Positions 10,924-22,823 of a stretch of DNA of 64,000 nt are shown here, piece by piece. A program made the position numbers and the translations under genes. The number at the start of each line of letters is the position of its first letter. Within the stretch, counting starts at the first letter, position 1. The notes under the pieces were generated by a model. It did not search any database. It worked only from the letters and a program-made list of their open reading frames with translations, and was not told the DNA's origin. The DNA is from Otatea glauca (taxonomy: Eukaryota; Streptophyta; Magnoliopsida; Poales; Poaceae). The stretch spans positions 26,356,176 through 26,420,175 of the forward strand of contig CM070723.1 in the NCBI GenBank assembly GCA_036346275.1, written 5' to 3'.

Positions 10924-10928
10924 ATCCA

Positions 10929-11200
10929 TTGAAAACCACTCTTATCGTGAAAACTCCGTGAAACCCACGTGTACAAGTTTTGAAAAATTCTCAAAACATT
11001 ACCATACGTAGGGGAGGTGAGCTTCTACAATTTTTAAAAATTTGAAGACCAAACTCAATTGCATTTGAAAGATATGAAAAAGATAAATTCAGCATAAATA
11101 GTGATTCTTCACTATTTAGCACTATTCATTTCGTTGTTTGTCTTTTTATATCTTTCAAATGCGATTGATTTTGATCTTCAAATTTTGCAGGATTATAGAA
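10929..11200. mobile_element. Foldback MITE, left part, split by the copia element
   Basis: This segment and 21184-21282 are two halves of one element. The left arm (CTCCGTGAAACCCACGTG...TTTTGAAAAATTCTCAAAA...GGAGGTGAGCTTCTA) is repeated in reverse in the right half over about 100 bp. Inside, a further arm around GCATTTGAAAGATAT is mirrored near 11140-11190. Rejoined, the element would be roughly 370-390 bp and almost entirely self-complementary. No coding capacity. Confidence 0.8.
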
Positions 11201-12833
11201 TGAAAGATCGAAATGGCGAACAGAGGGGGGTGAATACTCGCAAATAAATTTTCCCAAAATACTCCAACACAAACCTCGACAAGATCGCTCAAAGGAAATC
11301 GTGAAAAACCCAAAAAACTACACAACTATGTGTACCCCAAGCTTGCATGGATAAGTACCATAAAATATGTGGGAATTTTTGAGTCACAATCCTGGTTGTC
11401 TAGTGTCCAAGATAAAGAGGAATCAATCCAACTCTTGCTTTCAGAAAGAACATCAATTCAAATCACAAAAGTCACTTTCAGGAAAAGCAAAAGCGAATTT
11501 CCAGAACTTGTCCTCAATTTGAACAGGAGGTTGGTGGGTTTCTGCAGCTCACAAAATTTTGAGAATTTTTCTCCCTATGAGCATCAGAGTCATGAAGGAC
11601 TCTACCAAATTTCTCCTCAAAAATCCTTATAAAAAAACAGGAAAAATCGAAGAACACAGTCAATCAAGAACTTCGAGCAGAAAGTTTGGGGCTCGGTGTT
11701 CACCTCATGGCACCCAAACGGTGCAACAAGTAAACTCCAACATTTTTCTGCAAGTGGATATCAGAGTCCCGCACCTCCTCCAATAAGAATCACCTAAAAA
11801 AGATTTTTCTATATTTTTATAAATATCAAATACTAAATACTGCGCAAAGTACAAGTTCTGAACAAAGTTGGAACTTGAAAGAAAAGATGTTCTCTACTCA
11901 ATCCAAGAGTGCAAAAGAGATGTAAAACCATATGAACACACTCAAAACATCCAAGATCAACAGCATTTAGAAGGAGGGGAGGCAAATCCAAATTGCGTGA
12001 AAGTAAATTGCTAGAATGTAATTGCGGGAAAGTAAATGCTGAATTTAAATTACGTAAAGTAAAGACATAATGTAAATGCGCAAAATAAATTCAGAGTTGG
12101 ATGGATAAAACTTTCATTTCTGGAAGGAGAGGTTACAAAGCCTCACTTTTATGTGGGCAAAGCTCAAAGGAGCATTCACAAACCTCAAAACCTTCAAGGG
12201 GAGGAGGCTACCATTCCACCCCTATTTATACTACTCTTGGGCCACCTACCACCCTTGAATGAGTCCCTCACCCCTAGAGCACTCATCTAAGGGCTAGGAT
12301 TAACCCACACACACAGCCATGCAAGGGCTAACCCAAAACCCACACACATACCGGGTTTTCTTGCACGATTTTCAAAGCATACTACCTAGACCCGCTAACC
12401 TATCAACTAGACCTCAATCTAACGGCCCTCATTGATCCACGCGGCGTCTAGCTAGCATCATCTCCTTTCCTTGTCTTCTTGACTTGCCCGAACTCCATCT
12501 CCGATCATCTTCGTGATCTCCCAACCGTCGGACCTCAGGCGCTCTCGCCTAGTTCTGGTCATCCTCCGCCTCACCATGACCTAGCACCGTCGCCTTGCAA
12601 CCATCAAAGACAAGGAAAAACCTTTCATAGCAATGCCCACAATGATATGCAATAAACCCATCCAACTCATCACTACCGTGCCCATACGGCCGGTACTGCC
12701 ACTCTTGGCAGAGACAACTCAAATTGCTTTATTTTGAAAATCAATCCAAATCAAACTCAAACTTGAGCACACCTTGCTCAAATAAAGTCAAATACTCATC
12801 ACAAACATGGATGGACCTCCACATGGTCCTTCA
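11201..12833 (-). repeat. 3' LTR of the copia element (1633 bp)
   Basis: On the minus strand it runs from TGAAGGACCATGTGG to CGATCTTTCA. It is closely similar to the other LTR, with scattered substitutions and a few indels, including about 60 bp near 11830-11890 that the other LTR lacks. Confidence 0.93.
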
Positions 12834-14670
12834 ATCTCCCCCTTGATGAGTATATTGACAAACCACAGAAAAGTCATAAATTTGAGTTTGAATGAGAGAA
12901 GAAAGCAATTTGATTGCAAAGCCAAACTTGGTCCATAGAGAAAGATATAAAATCATGACTAAGTTGGCAGAAAGAATTTAGAGCAAGACCATGAAAAGAA
13001 CAAGTTTTCCACAAAAGCTCTAAAAACCAATCGTAAGTGCCAAATGTGATTATGATCCATAAAAAATAGCAAAGATTTACAAAGATCATAAGAACCAACA
13101 AGCTTTCACATTTTTATCTCTTTTTTTTAATGATGCCTTTTCTACATTTTCTCTACCTTTTGGCAATATAGACATCAAAATGGAATTTTTTCCCTCTTTT
13201 TATGTATGCATGAAATGCAACCAAAGGGAGCTTTGAAGATTATCCAATTGATCACAATGACAAGATATGACACCAAGCTAGTCAATTTTTGATTAGACTA
13301 GTCTAAGACATGTCCAAGTGCAAATACGAGCTTAGTTTTGAATATTTCATTTTTAGCAAGATTTTACAAGTGCAACACTTAGCTTTAGTTTCAAAAAGAG
13401 AAGAATAGCCACTCTGAGGATCAAAAGGAAAACCTAGAGTTCAACCTACTCAACACTTTGAGGAATCTAGAAGAGCATACAAGGTCCTTCGGGCTCATTT
13501 ATCACTTAATGCAAATTTTGATTCATCATCATACAAAACATAGCGAGGTGCAAATGTTTGACATTATTTGCATTCTTTACCCACATATGTCTTTGTTTTT
13601 AATTTATTTGCATTTTCTTTTTACAACCAATTGACTCAAGCCGTATGCGACTATCTCAAGATGAACTCTTAAGAGGATGGTCTAGGTCAAACACGATGTA
13701 TTCCATGTTCATCCCAAGTGCAATGGGAAGCGGTCTTGTGAATACAAGATGTTGAGTCGTATGTGCACAAGAAGAGTCAATTTTGTTTAATTTTCATTTT
13801 TAGCACAATGATTTATGAGCAATTGAAGGACTCTAGCATGGATCAAACTTGTTTCACCCAAGTTGCTATAGGGACTCTAGAGAACTCCAAAATTTCTCAA
13901 ATTATGGCACAAACCTCTAGAGAAGAAACCTAGCAAGTAAAAGCAACAAGTTTCATCAAGTTTTTCATTTAAGGCTTATTTCATTTTTTTTGTTAGCAAG
14001 TTAAATGAACTTGGACATATCTAAGCTAGTGATTTCCTCAATATGATGTAGCATGGTGTATAGCATGAAGAAGAAATCAATTGCATAATAGACAAAGCTC
14101 ATTAAACAGGAAATACAATCTATATGCAATGCACGAACAGATTACCAAACTCCCCCTCAATAAATGAATTAATTTTAAGCTCAAATCTGGTTAAGGTTGA
14201 GTTATTATCAAGATTAGGCATAAAGAAAACCCGAATGAACTCAAAAATAACCAGAAAAACAGAATGAGGAGAAGAAGTCGAGAAATTGCAAAACTGGATG
14301 GCTATTGAGCATAGATAAGATAGAAGAGACTCACTACGACTCGGACTCGCTCTTATCTTCCCAGAGACCGACATAGGGAAGCGACTCTAGATCCCAACTA
14401 AGGAGTGCACAGGACACTGTCTACCAGGAGGCCCAATACCGCTAGACTTATAAGACTGTGAGGGAACTCAACCTAGAGAGAAGAGAGAACAGCTAATCAC
14501 ACATGATAGCAACCTAAAGCACAAGATAAAAGGTCCATGGAAGGCATGCCAGAAGTCTAAGTGAGTGAACTCAACTCAAGAAAACAAGCCCAAAGTCACC
14601 CAGAAGAAGCACAAAGAAAAGAAAAGCTGGAAGAAAACATATAATACATAATATACAAACCAGCTCCCCC
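12834..14670 (-). other. Copia 3' non-coding region with polypurine tract
   Basis: The minus-strand polypurine tract AAGGGGGAGA abuts the 3' LTR at 12834-12846. The rest, about 1.8 kb between the end of RNase H and this tract, has no recognisable coding domain. Some SIRE-type elements carry an envelope-like ORF here; the longest frame present (14120-14374, 84 codons) does not look like one. Confidence 0.6.
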
Positions 14671-16056
14671 TCACGAAAGGCCGTAAGGGCTCACGACTCC
14701 AAGCTCACTCCTCAAGGCAACAAATCTAGAGCTATCCAAAGGCTTGGTGAAGATATCGGCTAACTGAAGGTCACTCTCTCGAATCGAGCGCGATATCTCC
14801 CTTCTCCACATGGTCTCTAAGGAAGTGATATCTAATATCAATGTGCTTGGTCGGGAATGTTGCACTGGGTTTTAGCATTGCAAATAGCTGAAGTGTTATC
14901 ACGGAAGAGTGGCACACTCTCTATCTCTAACCCATAGTCCGTAAGGTCGATCTCATCCGAGCACACTGCTCTGACAAGAATCGGTCTGCGACAACATACT
15001 CGGCCTCGGTGATTGGTGTGCAACCCAGCATGTTTCCTAGATGACCAAGAAACAAGAGAAGTGCCAATGAATTGGCAAGTGCCGAAGTGCTCTTCCTATC
15101 TATCCTCTGACCCGACAAAGTCGGCATCGGAAAGGCTCTAAGAGATAGACAAGAAGAAGAAGAGTACCAAATACCATAATCGGTGGTATGCGAAGGTACT
15201 GAAGATGCGCTTGACCGCTGGCGGTGAGAGCGCGAGGAGAAGCTTGAAATCGAGCACCACGGACACACTGCAATGAAATGTATGTCCGGCCTCAGTAGTG
15301 AGGTACAAGAGGAGCCGATCATGCTCCGAAACTCCTTTTGATCAGCAGGCTCACCATCCTCATCGGGCTTGAGGACAGCAGTGGTGGACATAGGAGTCAT
15401 CACCGGCTTCCCATCAGACATATCAAAGCGCCTCAGAAGGTCACGGTTATACTTGCCTTGATGCAAGAAAGTACCCTCCCGAGTCTACTTGATTTGGAAG
15501 CCAAGAAAGTAGCTCAACTCGCCCATCATACGCATCTCAAACTCTGTGCTCATCACCTCAGAAAACTGAGACACAAGCGAATGAGACGAGCCACCAAAAA
15601 TGATATCGTCCACATAAATCTGGACGAGAAGAAAATGCGACTCATGGTGTCTGATGAACAGAGTCTTGTCTACTACGCCTATTTTGAAGTCATGACTGAG
15701 AAGATAAGACTTGAGCCTCTCATACCATGCTCTGGGGCCTGCTTGAGTCCATACAGAGCTTTGGAAAGCTTGTATACATGACTCGGAAACTTGGGGTTCT
15801 CGAATCCTGGAGGTTGCTTGACATAAACCTCTTCCTCAATATAGCCATTGAGGAATGCACTCTTGACATCCATTTGATAAAGCTTGAAGCCCCGGGATGT
15901 AGAGAATGCAAGTAGGATCCTAATAGCCTCTAGTCTAGCTACAGGGGGAAAGGTCTCCTCAAAGTCAAGACCCTCAACCTGAGAAAAGCCCTGTCCAACT
16001 AGTCTAGCCTTGTTGCGAATGACAACCCCATCCTCACTCTGCTTGTTTTTGAACAC
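14671..16056 (-). pseudogene. Copia reverse transcriptase and RNase H
   Basis: Minus-strand frames encode NKARLVGQGFSQVEGLDFEE, YQMDVKSAFLNGYIEEEVYV and ALYGLKQAP, then, after a frameshift near 15735, the catalytic YVDD at 15605-15616, then TREGTFLHQGKYNRDLLRRF. RNase H follows with DNTSAICNAK and ends with ESDLQLADIFTKPLDSSRF. These are the standard copia pol C-terminal motifs. At least three frame breaks (near 15735, 15460 and 14870) prevent translation in one piece. A TGA at 16057-16059 separates it from the upstream pol frame. Confidence 0.92.
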
Positions 16057-17976
16057 TCACTTGGTCCCAATGACATTATGACCAGATGGATGTTCTACAA
16101 GCTGCCAGACTTTGTTCCTCTCGAAGTTTTCAAGTTCTTCATGCATAGCATTAGTCCAAGACTCGTCAGATAATGCATGAGTCACATCCTTTGGCTCAAA
16201 CGAGGCAACAAAGGCAGAGTGAAGGCAGAAACTGGACAAACCTGATTTTGAGCGAGTGACTCGCTCAAATAGATCACCGATGATCTGATCAGATGGATGA
16301 GAACGTTGAATATGATGGGGAGGTCCAGAAGCAGAAGTGGCCTCTACCTCATGCACAGAAGAGGTAGGAGCAGAGCCACTAGCTGAATGAGAGTCAGAAG
16401 GCAAGGGCTGGCCTTCCTGAGGTGCAGAAATGGAAACAGGAGGCACCTCAGGTGTAGAGGGGACTGGATCAGGTGGAACACCATCATCTCCATCATCCTC
16501 ATCCTCTACAAAGATGGTCTCGGAGGAAGAAGAGCCTGAAATATCGGGTCTAGCTCCTGGGCTAGCCTCATCAAAGGTCACTTCACAGGTCTCTATGATC
16601 CTATGCGCGTCGCAACTCCAGACCCTATAGCTACAAGAAGAAGCATCCCCGAAAGTGATCAACTCATCACCGGGGGCTCGGACTAGGGAAGAGAACCATC
16701 GAGAATCTTTGGTCATATGACGAGAATAACCGGAGTCGACAATCCAAACATCTCCCTTCCCCATCCGACGAACCTGATCAAGACACAAGAGAGAAAGATG
16801 ACTCAGTACTGGGATAGAGTGAAGACTTAGGAACCCAATCTTGAACCATCGACACCTCAGTACCGATCCACGAAGAAGAAGACGGACTCGAGTGTCTCTC
16901 GACGTTAACCTAACAAGATCGGTAGCAACTCTAGTAGATGATCTAGGAGCTGGCGGGTTGGCATGCCGTGGTGCAAAAACCGAACCACCCGAGTGAAACT
17001 GCCTAAAACTCCTACCAGAAAACACATCACGCCGTTGATATCTACCTCGATGAGAAAAACGAGTAATATCAAGAGGACGGCGGAAAGACTGACTACGGAC
17101 AGCTCCAGGACTAAAACTCAAAGAACTAGCATGAAAACCGAGTCCTTGACGCTGCCCAAAAATAGGCGACTCTCTAACCTGTCTAGAAGCAGTGTGTACC
17201 TTAGGAGCACTCAAAGTCTGGGGATGACCCTGAATACCCCTAAGAGTAGCAACACGCTCACGCCGAGTGATCTTGGCGTGCTTGAAGCAGAAATCTACTA
17301 GGTGACCATCCTTCTTACAGAAGTTGCATGTGTACTTCGCCTTGCTAGAGACAGAAGCAACAGGAGTAATACCCTTTTGGTCAGAAGTCCTATGGACAAC
17401 CCCAGCAGACCTAAACATAGTGGTGCTCACTCTGGGAGCTACCACAATCTCACCACTCTTGGAGCCGCGCACAATGGTGGGAGGATGCGCCCGAGCGTGC
17501 TCCAAGGGATCAAATCCTAGACCTTGATTGAATCTACTAATCTTGGATTGGTCTAGAATAAGATTGAGCTTCTTCTTGCCTCCAACAAATATCTCGAGAG
17601 TGCTCATAAGATACTGGCAATCTCGAAAGAAAGAAGCACAAGAAGAACAGGGGGAAGGAGAGGAAGAAGAAGAACGAGAATGAGAAGATCTCTCGTACGT
17701 GCTTTTTGTTCCTCGGCCGGCTGCCTCAATCTTGAGGGCCTCACAAGAAACGCAAGGAGTATCTCTAATCCTAAGGGTTTGGTCTTCTAACTTCTTCCTA
17801 AGCTCGACATGGATTTGATCCACATCATCCTTAACCCAAACACACAGCAGGCAACCAGATTTTGACTTAACTAGTAAGTCCTTAGCAAGTTCATCACACT
17901 TGACATTCAAAGCATCATTGTCAAGTTTTAGTTGTCTCTGACCCTCACATGGTATTGGGTCCTTAGAAGCATGCAA
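16057..17976 (-). pseudogene. Copia pol N-terminal part with integrase deleted in frame
   Basis: This 639-codon open frame contains a zinc-knuckle-like CNFCKKDGHLVDFCFKH, the protease motif IVDSGYSRHM (the usual Cys after Gly is Tyr), and ITFGDASS. It then goes directly to CSYRVW and ETCEVTFDEASPG, which in complete copia elements lies C-terminal to the integrase core. The whole GAG-pre-integrase and DDE core (about 450-500 codons) is thus missing at a junction near 16625-16640, yet the frame is kept. The ORF ends at HNVIGTK followed by TGA where family members have Trp. Confidence 0.88.
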
Positions 17977-18019
17977 TTCAAGTTCATCATTTCTAGCGAA
18001 AGCTTCTTAAGGTGTGAAC

Positions 18020-19570
18020 TCATGGCATCAATTTGACAAGCAATTTAGGGCAATTAGAGCATGATGGAGTGGAGTGAGCATGAAGAAAACTAGCCTCAAC
18101 AGGAATAGCATCAACAGAACTAGTGCTAGCATTCTTCAACCTAAGACCATCAAGTTCAGCAAGCACACTATCATGTATGGTCTTTAGGTTCTCCAACTCC
18201 ACAAGAACAGCGTCCCAGAGAACACAGTCATCAGTGACTCGGGAGGGAGAAGATCTAAGTGAAGCTAACTCCCGAGTCAAGGTACCTACTTTCTTCTCTA
18301 ACTCAGAACACCTCGACCTAGCCTTAGCATTAAACTTGCCTAATTTACAGAAGGCATCATTTAACTCGTCGTAGGTGGGTACCTCATCCGTGTCGCTGTA
18401 CAGCTCGGAGTCGCTGATGCCGTTGGCGTTGGCCATGAAGCACATGCCGGAGAAGTCGTCGCCGCCTTTCTTCTCTTGCGGATCATCCTCGCCCTCGTCG
18501 CTCCATGTCTCCGTGTCGGAGATGTTGATGTCGTCAAGCACGGCGAGAACGCGGTGGAAGAGCTTCTTGTTCTTGGAGAAGTTGCGATACTTCTTCTCAC
18601 GCGTCGGCTCACGAACTGGAGGCTTCTTGTTGCGGTTCTTGTCGGTGTAGTCATTCTTGCCCGAACTGCCAACGTCGTTCTTGCCCTTCTCCAGCTTGGG
18701 ACAGTTCGCTCGAATGTGGTTGGGGCCACCACACTCGAAGCAGGTGATCATGCCACCTCTCTTCCTCTCTCTCACCCTCTTGTATGCATGAGAAAACTTG
18801 CGAGCGAGAAGAGGAAGCTCATTTTCTGGAAATTTTTTCAGTTGGTCATCGCTTAGCTCACAAAGGGCGGAAAGAGAGAAACCAATAGTAGGATCAGAAG
18901 AAGAAGATCCAATGGGATCGGTGACGAAGGCCATCGACTGAGATTTCGTCTTCCGTGAGACGACGTCGATCTCATGAGTCTTGAGACGGGAATAAAGGCC
19001 GTCAAAAGTCAAGGTCGACAGGTCGGTGGCGTCCTTGATGGTGGTCACCTTCATCTCCCAAACACGCAAATCGAGTGCGGTCAAGAAATATCGAGCATTA
19101 TTCGAGTCAGGGTATATGCAACCAACTGCTCGAAGATCGCTCAAGATCTTGGTAAAACGACCGAAGCACTCATCAAGACTCTCACCAGCGTGCTATTCAA
19201 ACTTGTTGAACTCACGCTTGAATTGGTCCTGTCGAACCGTCTTGATTTGGGTAGTGCCCTCATGGTAAGCATCGAGGATCACCCAAATCTCATGAGCAGA
19301 ACGAAGGTGAGAAATCCTGTCATACTCACTGCGGCTAAGACCCTGTATGAGGATATTCCTTGCCTTAGCATTCGCCTCAACGTCAGCCATATTGCCGGCC
19401 GTGACGTTTTCATCGGCAGGAACCTCATATGGGAGTTTCACCTTACGCCATATCGAAAGCCACAGGCGATGATGTATGACTCCATGCGCGACTTCCAAAA
19501 TGGAAAATCGACTCCAGAAAAAATGGGAGGCTTGGTGGAATACTTGACATCGCCATGGTTCTTGAGACCG
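18020..19570 (-). pseudogene. Copia gag with CCHC zinc knuckle
   Basis: The upper part contains NAKARNILIQGLSRSEYDRI and HEIWVILDAYHEGT, then an in-frame TAG at 19193-19195 (after FNKFE) and continuation in the same frame with DLRAVGCIYPDSN and TIKDATDLSTLTFDGLYSRL. The knuckle CFECGGPNHIRANC (C-X2-C-X4-H-X4-C) is encoded near 18700-18742, followed by a long acidic, coiled-coil-like tail. Gag begins next to the primer binding site. A frameshift around 18000 separates it from pol. Confidence 0.9.
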
Positions 19571-19595
19571 GTCAAGATCTAGAAAGAGCATAACC

Positions 19596-19608
19596 GGCTC
19601 TGATACCA
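19596..19608 (-). promoter_or_regulatory. Primer binding site (initiator Met tRNA)
   Basis: The minus strand reads TGGTATCAGAGCC two bases after the end of the 5' LTR. This matches the complement of the 3' end of plant initiator tRNA-Met and fixes the element's orientation. Confidence 0.93.
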
Positions 19609-19610
19609 AT

Positions 19611-21178
19611 TGAAAGATCGAAATGGCGAACAGAGGGGGGGTGAATGGTCGCAAATAAATTTTCCCAAAATACTCCAACACAAACCTCGACAAGATCGCT
19701 CAAAGGAAATCGTGAAAAACTCGAAAAACTAGACAACTATGTGTACCCCAAGCTTGAATGGATAAGTACCATAAAATATGTGGGGATTTTTGAGTCACAA
19801 TCATGGTTGTCTAGTGTCCAAGATAAAGAGGAATCAATCCAACTCTTGCTTTTAGAAAGAACATTAATTCAAATCACAAAAGTCACTTTCAGAAAAGCAA
19901 AAGCAGAATTTCCAGAACTTGTCCTCAATTTGAACAGGAGGTTGGTTGGTTTCTGCAGCTCACAAAATTTCGAGAATTTTTCTCCCTATGTACATCAGAG
20001 TCATGAAGTACTCCACCAAATTTCTCCTCAAAAAGCCTTACAGAAAAAACAGGAAAAATCGAAGAACACAGTCAGTCAAAAACTTCGAGCAGAAAGTTTG
20101 GGGCTCAGTTTTCACCTCATGGCGCCCAAACGGTGCAACAAGTGAACTCCAAAATTTTTCTGCAAGTGGATATTAGAGGTCCGCACCTCCTCTAAGAAGA
20201 ATCACTTAAAAAAGATTTTTCTATATTTTTATAAAAATTAAATACTCAATCTAAGAGTGCAAAAGAGATGTAAAACCATATGAACACACTCAAAACATCC
20301 AAGATCAACAGCATTTAGAAGGAGGGGAGGCAAATTCAAATTGTGTGAAAGTAAATTGCGAGAATGTAATTGCGGGAAAGTAAATGCTGAATTTAAATTA
20401 CGTAAAGTAAAGACATAACGTAAATGCGCAAAATAAATTCAGAGTTGGATGGATAAAACTTTCATTTTTGGAAGGAGAGGTTACAAAGCCTCACTGGGCA
20501 AAGCTCAAAGGAGCATTCACAAACCTCAAAACCTTTAAGGGGAGGAGGCTACCCCTCCACCCCTATTTATACTACTCTTGGGCCACCTACCACCCTTGGA
20601 TGAGTCCCTCAACCCTAGAGCACTCATCTAAGGGCTAGGATTAACCCACACACACAGCCATGCAAGGGCTAACCCAAAACCCACACACATACCGGGTTTT
20701 CTTGCACGGTTTTCAAAGAATACTACCTAGACCTGCTAACCTATCAACTAGACCTCAATCCGACGGCCCTCATTGATCCACGCGGCATCTAGCTAGCATC
20801 ATCTCCTTTCCTTGTCTTCTTGACTTGCCCGAACTCCATCTCCGATCATTTTTCGGCGATCTCCCAACCGTCTGGACCTCCGACGCTCCTCGCCTAGTCC
20901 CGGTCATCCTCCGCCTCACCATGACCTAGCACCGTCGCCTTGCAACCATCAAAGACAAGGAAAAACCTTTCATAGCAATGCCCACAATGATATGAAATAA
21001 ACCCATCCAACTCATCACTATCGCGTCCATACGGCCGGTACTGCCACTCCTGGCAGAGACAACTCAAATTGCTTCATTTTGAAAATCAATCCAAATCAAA
21101 CTCAAACTTGAGCACACCTTTCTCAAATAAAGTCAAATACTCATCACAAACATGGATGGACCTCCACATGGTCCTTCA
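19611..21178 (-). repeat. 5' LTR of the copia element (1568 bp)
   Basis: Same termini as the left LTR (TGAAGGACC...GATCTTTCA on the minus strand). It lacks about 60 bp near 20240 that the left copy has. The matching flanks TAGAA support a single insertion event. Confidence 0.93.
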
Positions 21179-21183
21179 TAGAA

Positions 21184-21282
21184 GCTCACCTCCTCTACGT
21201 ATGATGATTTTTTTTGAGAATTTTTCAAAACTTGTCCACGTGGGTTTCACGGAGTTTTTCACGGTAAAGATGATGTTCACTA
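21184..21282. mobile_element. Foldback MITE, right part
   Basis: Reverse complement of the left arm at 10929-11030. See the left part for the reconstruction. Confidence 0.8.
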
Positions 21283-21303
21283 TATATATATAGTTATTTT
21301 CAC

Positions 21304-21661
21304 GGGCATCATGATCTAAAAAAGTTATTTTCCCTATGTATCTTTATGTGAATTTTTTTGAAATTTTTAGGATGCTGAGTTTAATCAGTTTACTAACTAG
21401 TTCTAACAAGTTTGAACTAAAATTTAAACTAGAGTTTCCCTTTTTGATGATAGTTTGGTTGTAGGTATGTGCTGATTTTATATATAAATCAGCAAAGCAT
21501 GTGATCCAAACTCGTTCAAAATCTTTGAATTTAAGTAATTTTTTTCAAAGGTATGTGTTTTATTTGAATTGTTATAGATGAGTATATACCATAAAACAGA
21601 AATTTTTCAAAAATATACTCAAATATAAATTGAATTCGCCCATTTGAAATCATGGTGCCCC
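21304..21661 (+). mobile_element. MITE-A copy 2 (~358 bp)
   Basis: It shares long blocks with copy 1, for example AACAAGTTTGAACTAAAATT and GTAGGTATGTGCTGATT, in the same orientation. The left terminal repeat is degraded (GGGCATCATGATC), and the right ends CATGGTGCCCC. A CT/TA microsatellite follows. Confidence 0.75.
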
Positions 21662-22523
21662 ATTTCGGCTTCCCCCCTCTCTCTCTATATATATATATAT
21701 TACTTTAACCAAGGCACGTGTAGAAATGATCAAATCGTTCTTCTTCATTAGCTTATTACTCTTGGATAGAGTGTGTTAATCTAATCCATAGTAATAAATA
21801 AAATTGGGAATAATGAATAGTATGGGTATGCAATGGAAAAAAAAGAGTTTAAAAGTTGTCTCAAAATTGTTGAATGATATATATCTAGAAATAAAATTTA
21901 AAAGCTAGAATAACATATATTCAGAAACAGAGAAAATATCTTCGAACATAGAATCATGCGACAATTGTAAGTGTGGTTCTATGGGGTCTACGCCAACATA
22001 TGCCCACTTGAAAAAAGTTCACAAAGAGAACCATTTAGATACCATTCTGAACCTATGTTTTGTCATTCGTTGCGACGAGTTTTGGTCATGATCAAACAAG
22101 TAACTGTCATGCGCTTTAGTGTTAAGTCAAGAATTAGTAGATGTCATGGTCTCGTGGAGACATTCCGGTCCGGCGAGATGAAGTGGATTTCTTAGAAAGT
22201 AACGAAGAAATGTGTTAAAATATTATATTTTATAATTTGTAAATGCGAACAAAGAGATTTTGCAACGCAACAATATAGTTGGATATAATCTCTCCGGTCA
22301 TAAATATATATTATTTTAGACATTAATATGTATTCAAAATATAATTTTGATCACTAATTTCTATTTTAATATATATGTAAAATCCAATGAAATCATAATA
22401 TTATGATTGTACTTCTTGAGACAAATCTATATATATATAACTTTTATGTATCTAATTTAAATATTTAAAAAGATATTGATAGCCAAAGATTTAAAACTGG
22501 CTGCACTTATGTTCAAAATGACA
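21662..22523. other. AT-rich intergenic, no gene seen
   Basis: A CT-then-TA microsatellite (about 21676-21700) is followed by AT-rich sequence. A 74-codon frame at 21971-22195 has no recognisable domain. Confidence 0.45.
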
Positions 22524-22525
22524 TA

Positions 22526-22821
22526 CTCCCTTCATTGATAAATATAAGGCGTACTTTGAAGCTCTTAATTGTCTTGGAAGATGAGAGAATACTTTGTGTG
22601 GGTGGTAATAAATAAGTTCATATGGTTGAGAGAGAATAAATAGGAGTATAGTAACGAAGGCTCGTTAAATCTACCATCAAACCTTATATTTCTACCATCA
22701 AATCTTATATTTCTAAATAAAAGTAAGTAAGGTTTATTAAATCTATATGCAAGTCTTATATTTCTAAATAAAATTATAGTTAAATTACTTAAACTATGTC
22801 TTATATTTACCAACGGAGGAG
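22526..22821. mobile_element. Stowaway-type (Tc1/mariner) MITE, 296 bp
   Basis: The left end CTCCCTTCATTGATAAATAT and the right end, read in reverse as CTCCTCCGTTGGTAAATATA, match the Stowaway terminal repeat. The element is flanked by TA on both sides (22524-22525 and 22822-22823). The interior contains partial duplications of CTTATATTTCTA. Confidence 0.92.
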
Positions 22822-22823
22822 TA

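Larger units (their letters stand above)
11201..21178 (-). mobile_element. Ty1/copia LTR retrotransposon, SIRE/Maximus-like, 10 kb, complete ends
   Basis: Two direct LTRs (11201-12833 and 19611-21178) bound the element, which is flanked by a perfect 5-bp target duplication TAGAA (11196-11200 and 21179-21183). On the minus strand the order is LTR, primer binding site, gag with a zinc knuckle, protease, RT, RNase H, polypurine tract, LTR: the copia order. The size and LTR length suggest the SIRE/Maximus lineage (inference). The integrase is missing, and gag and pol carry stops and frameshifts, so it is non-autonomous. Confidence 0.93.

Noticed and set aside
14120..14374. Envelope-like ORF of the copia element
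   Set aside because: Too short, and lacks the membrane and coiled-coil pattern expected of SIRE-type envelope-like ORFs.
18361..18732. 123-codon serine/arginine-rich minus-strand frame
   Set aside because: Shadow of copia gag in another frame.
21971..22195. 74-codon ORF as a gene
   Set aside because: No domain, AT-rich surroundings and no promoter or splice context.
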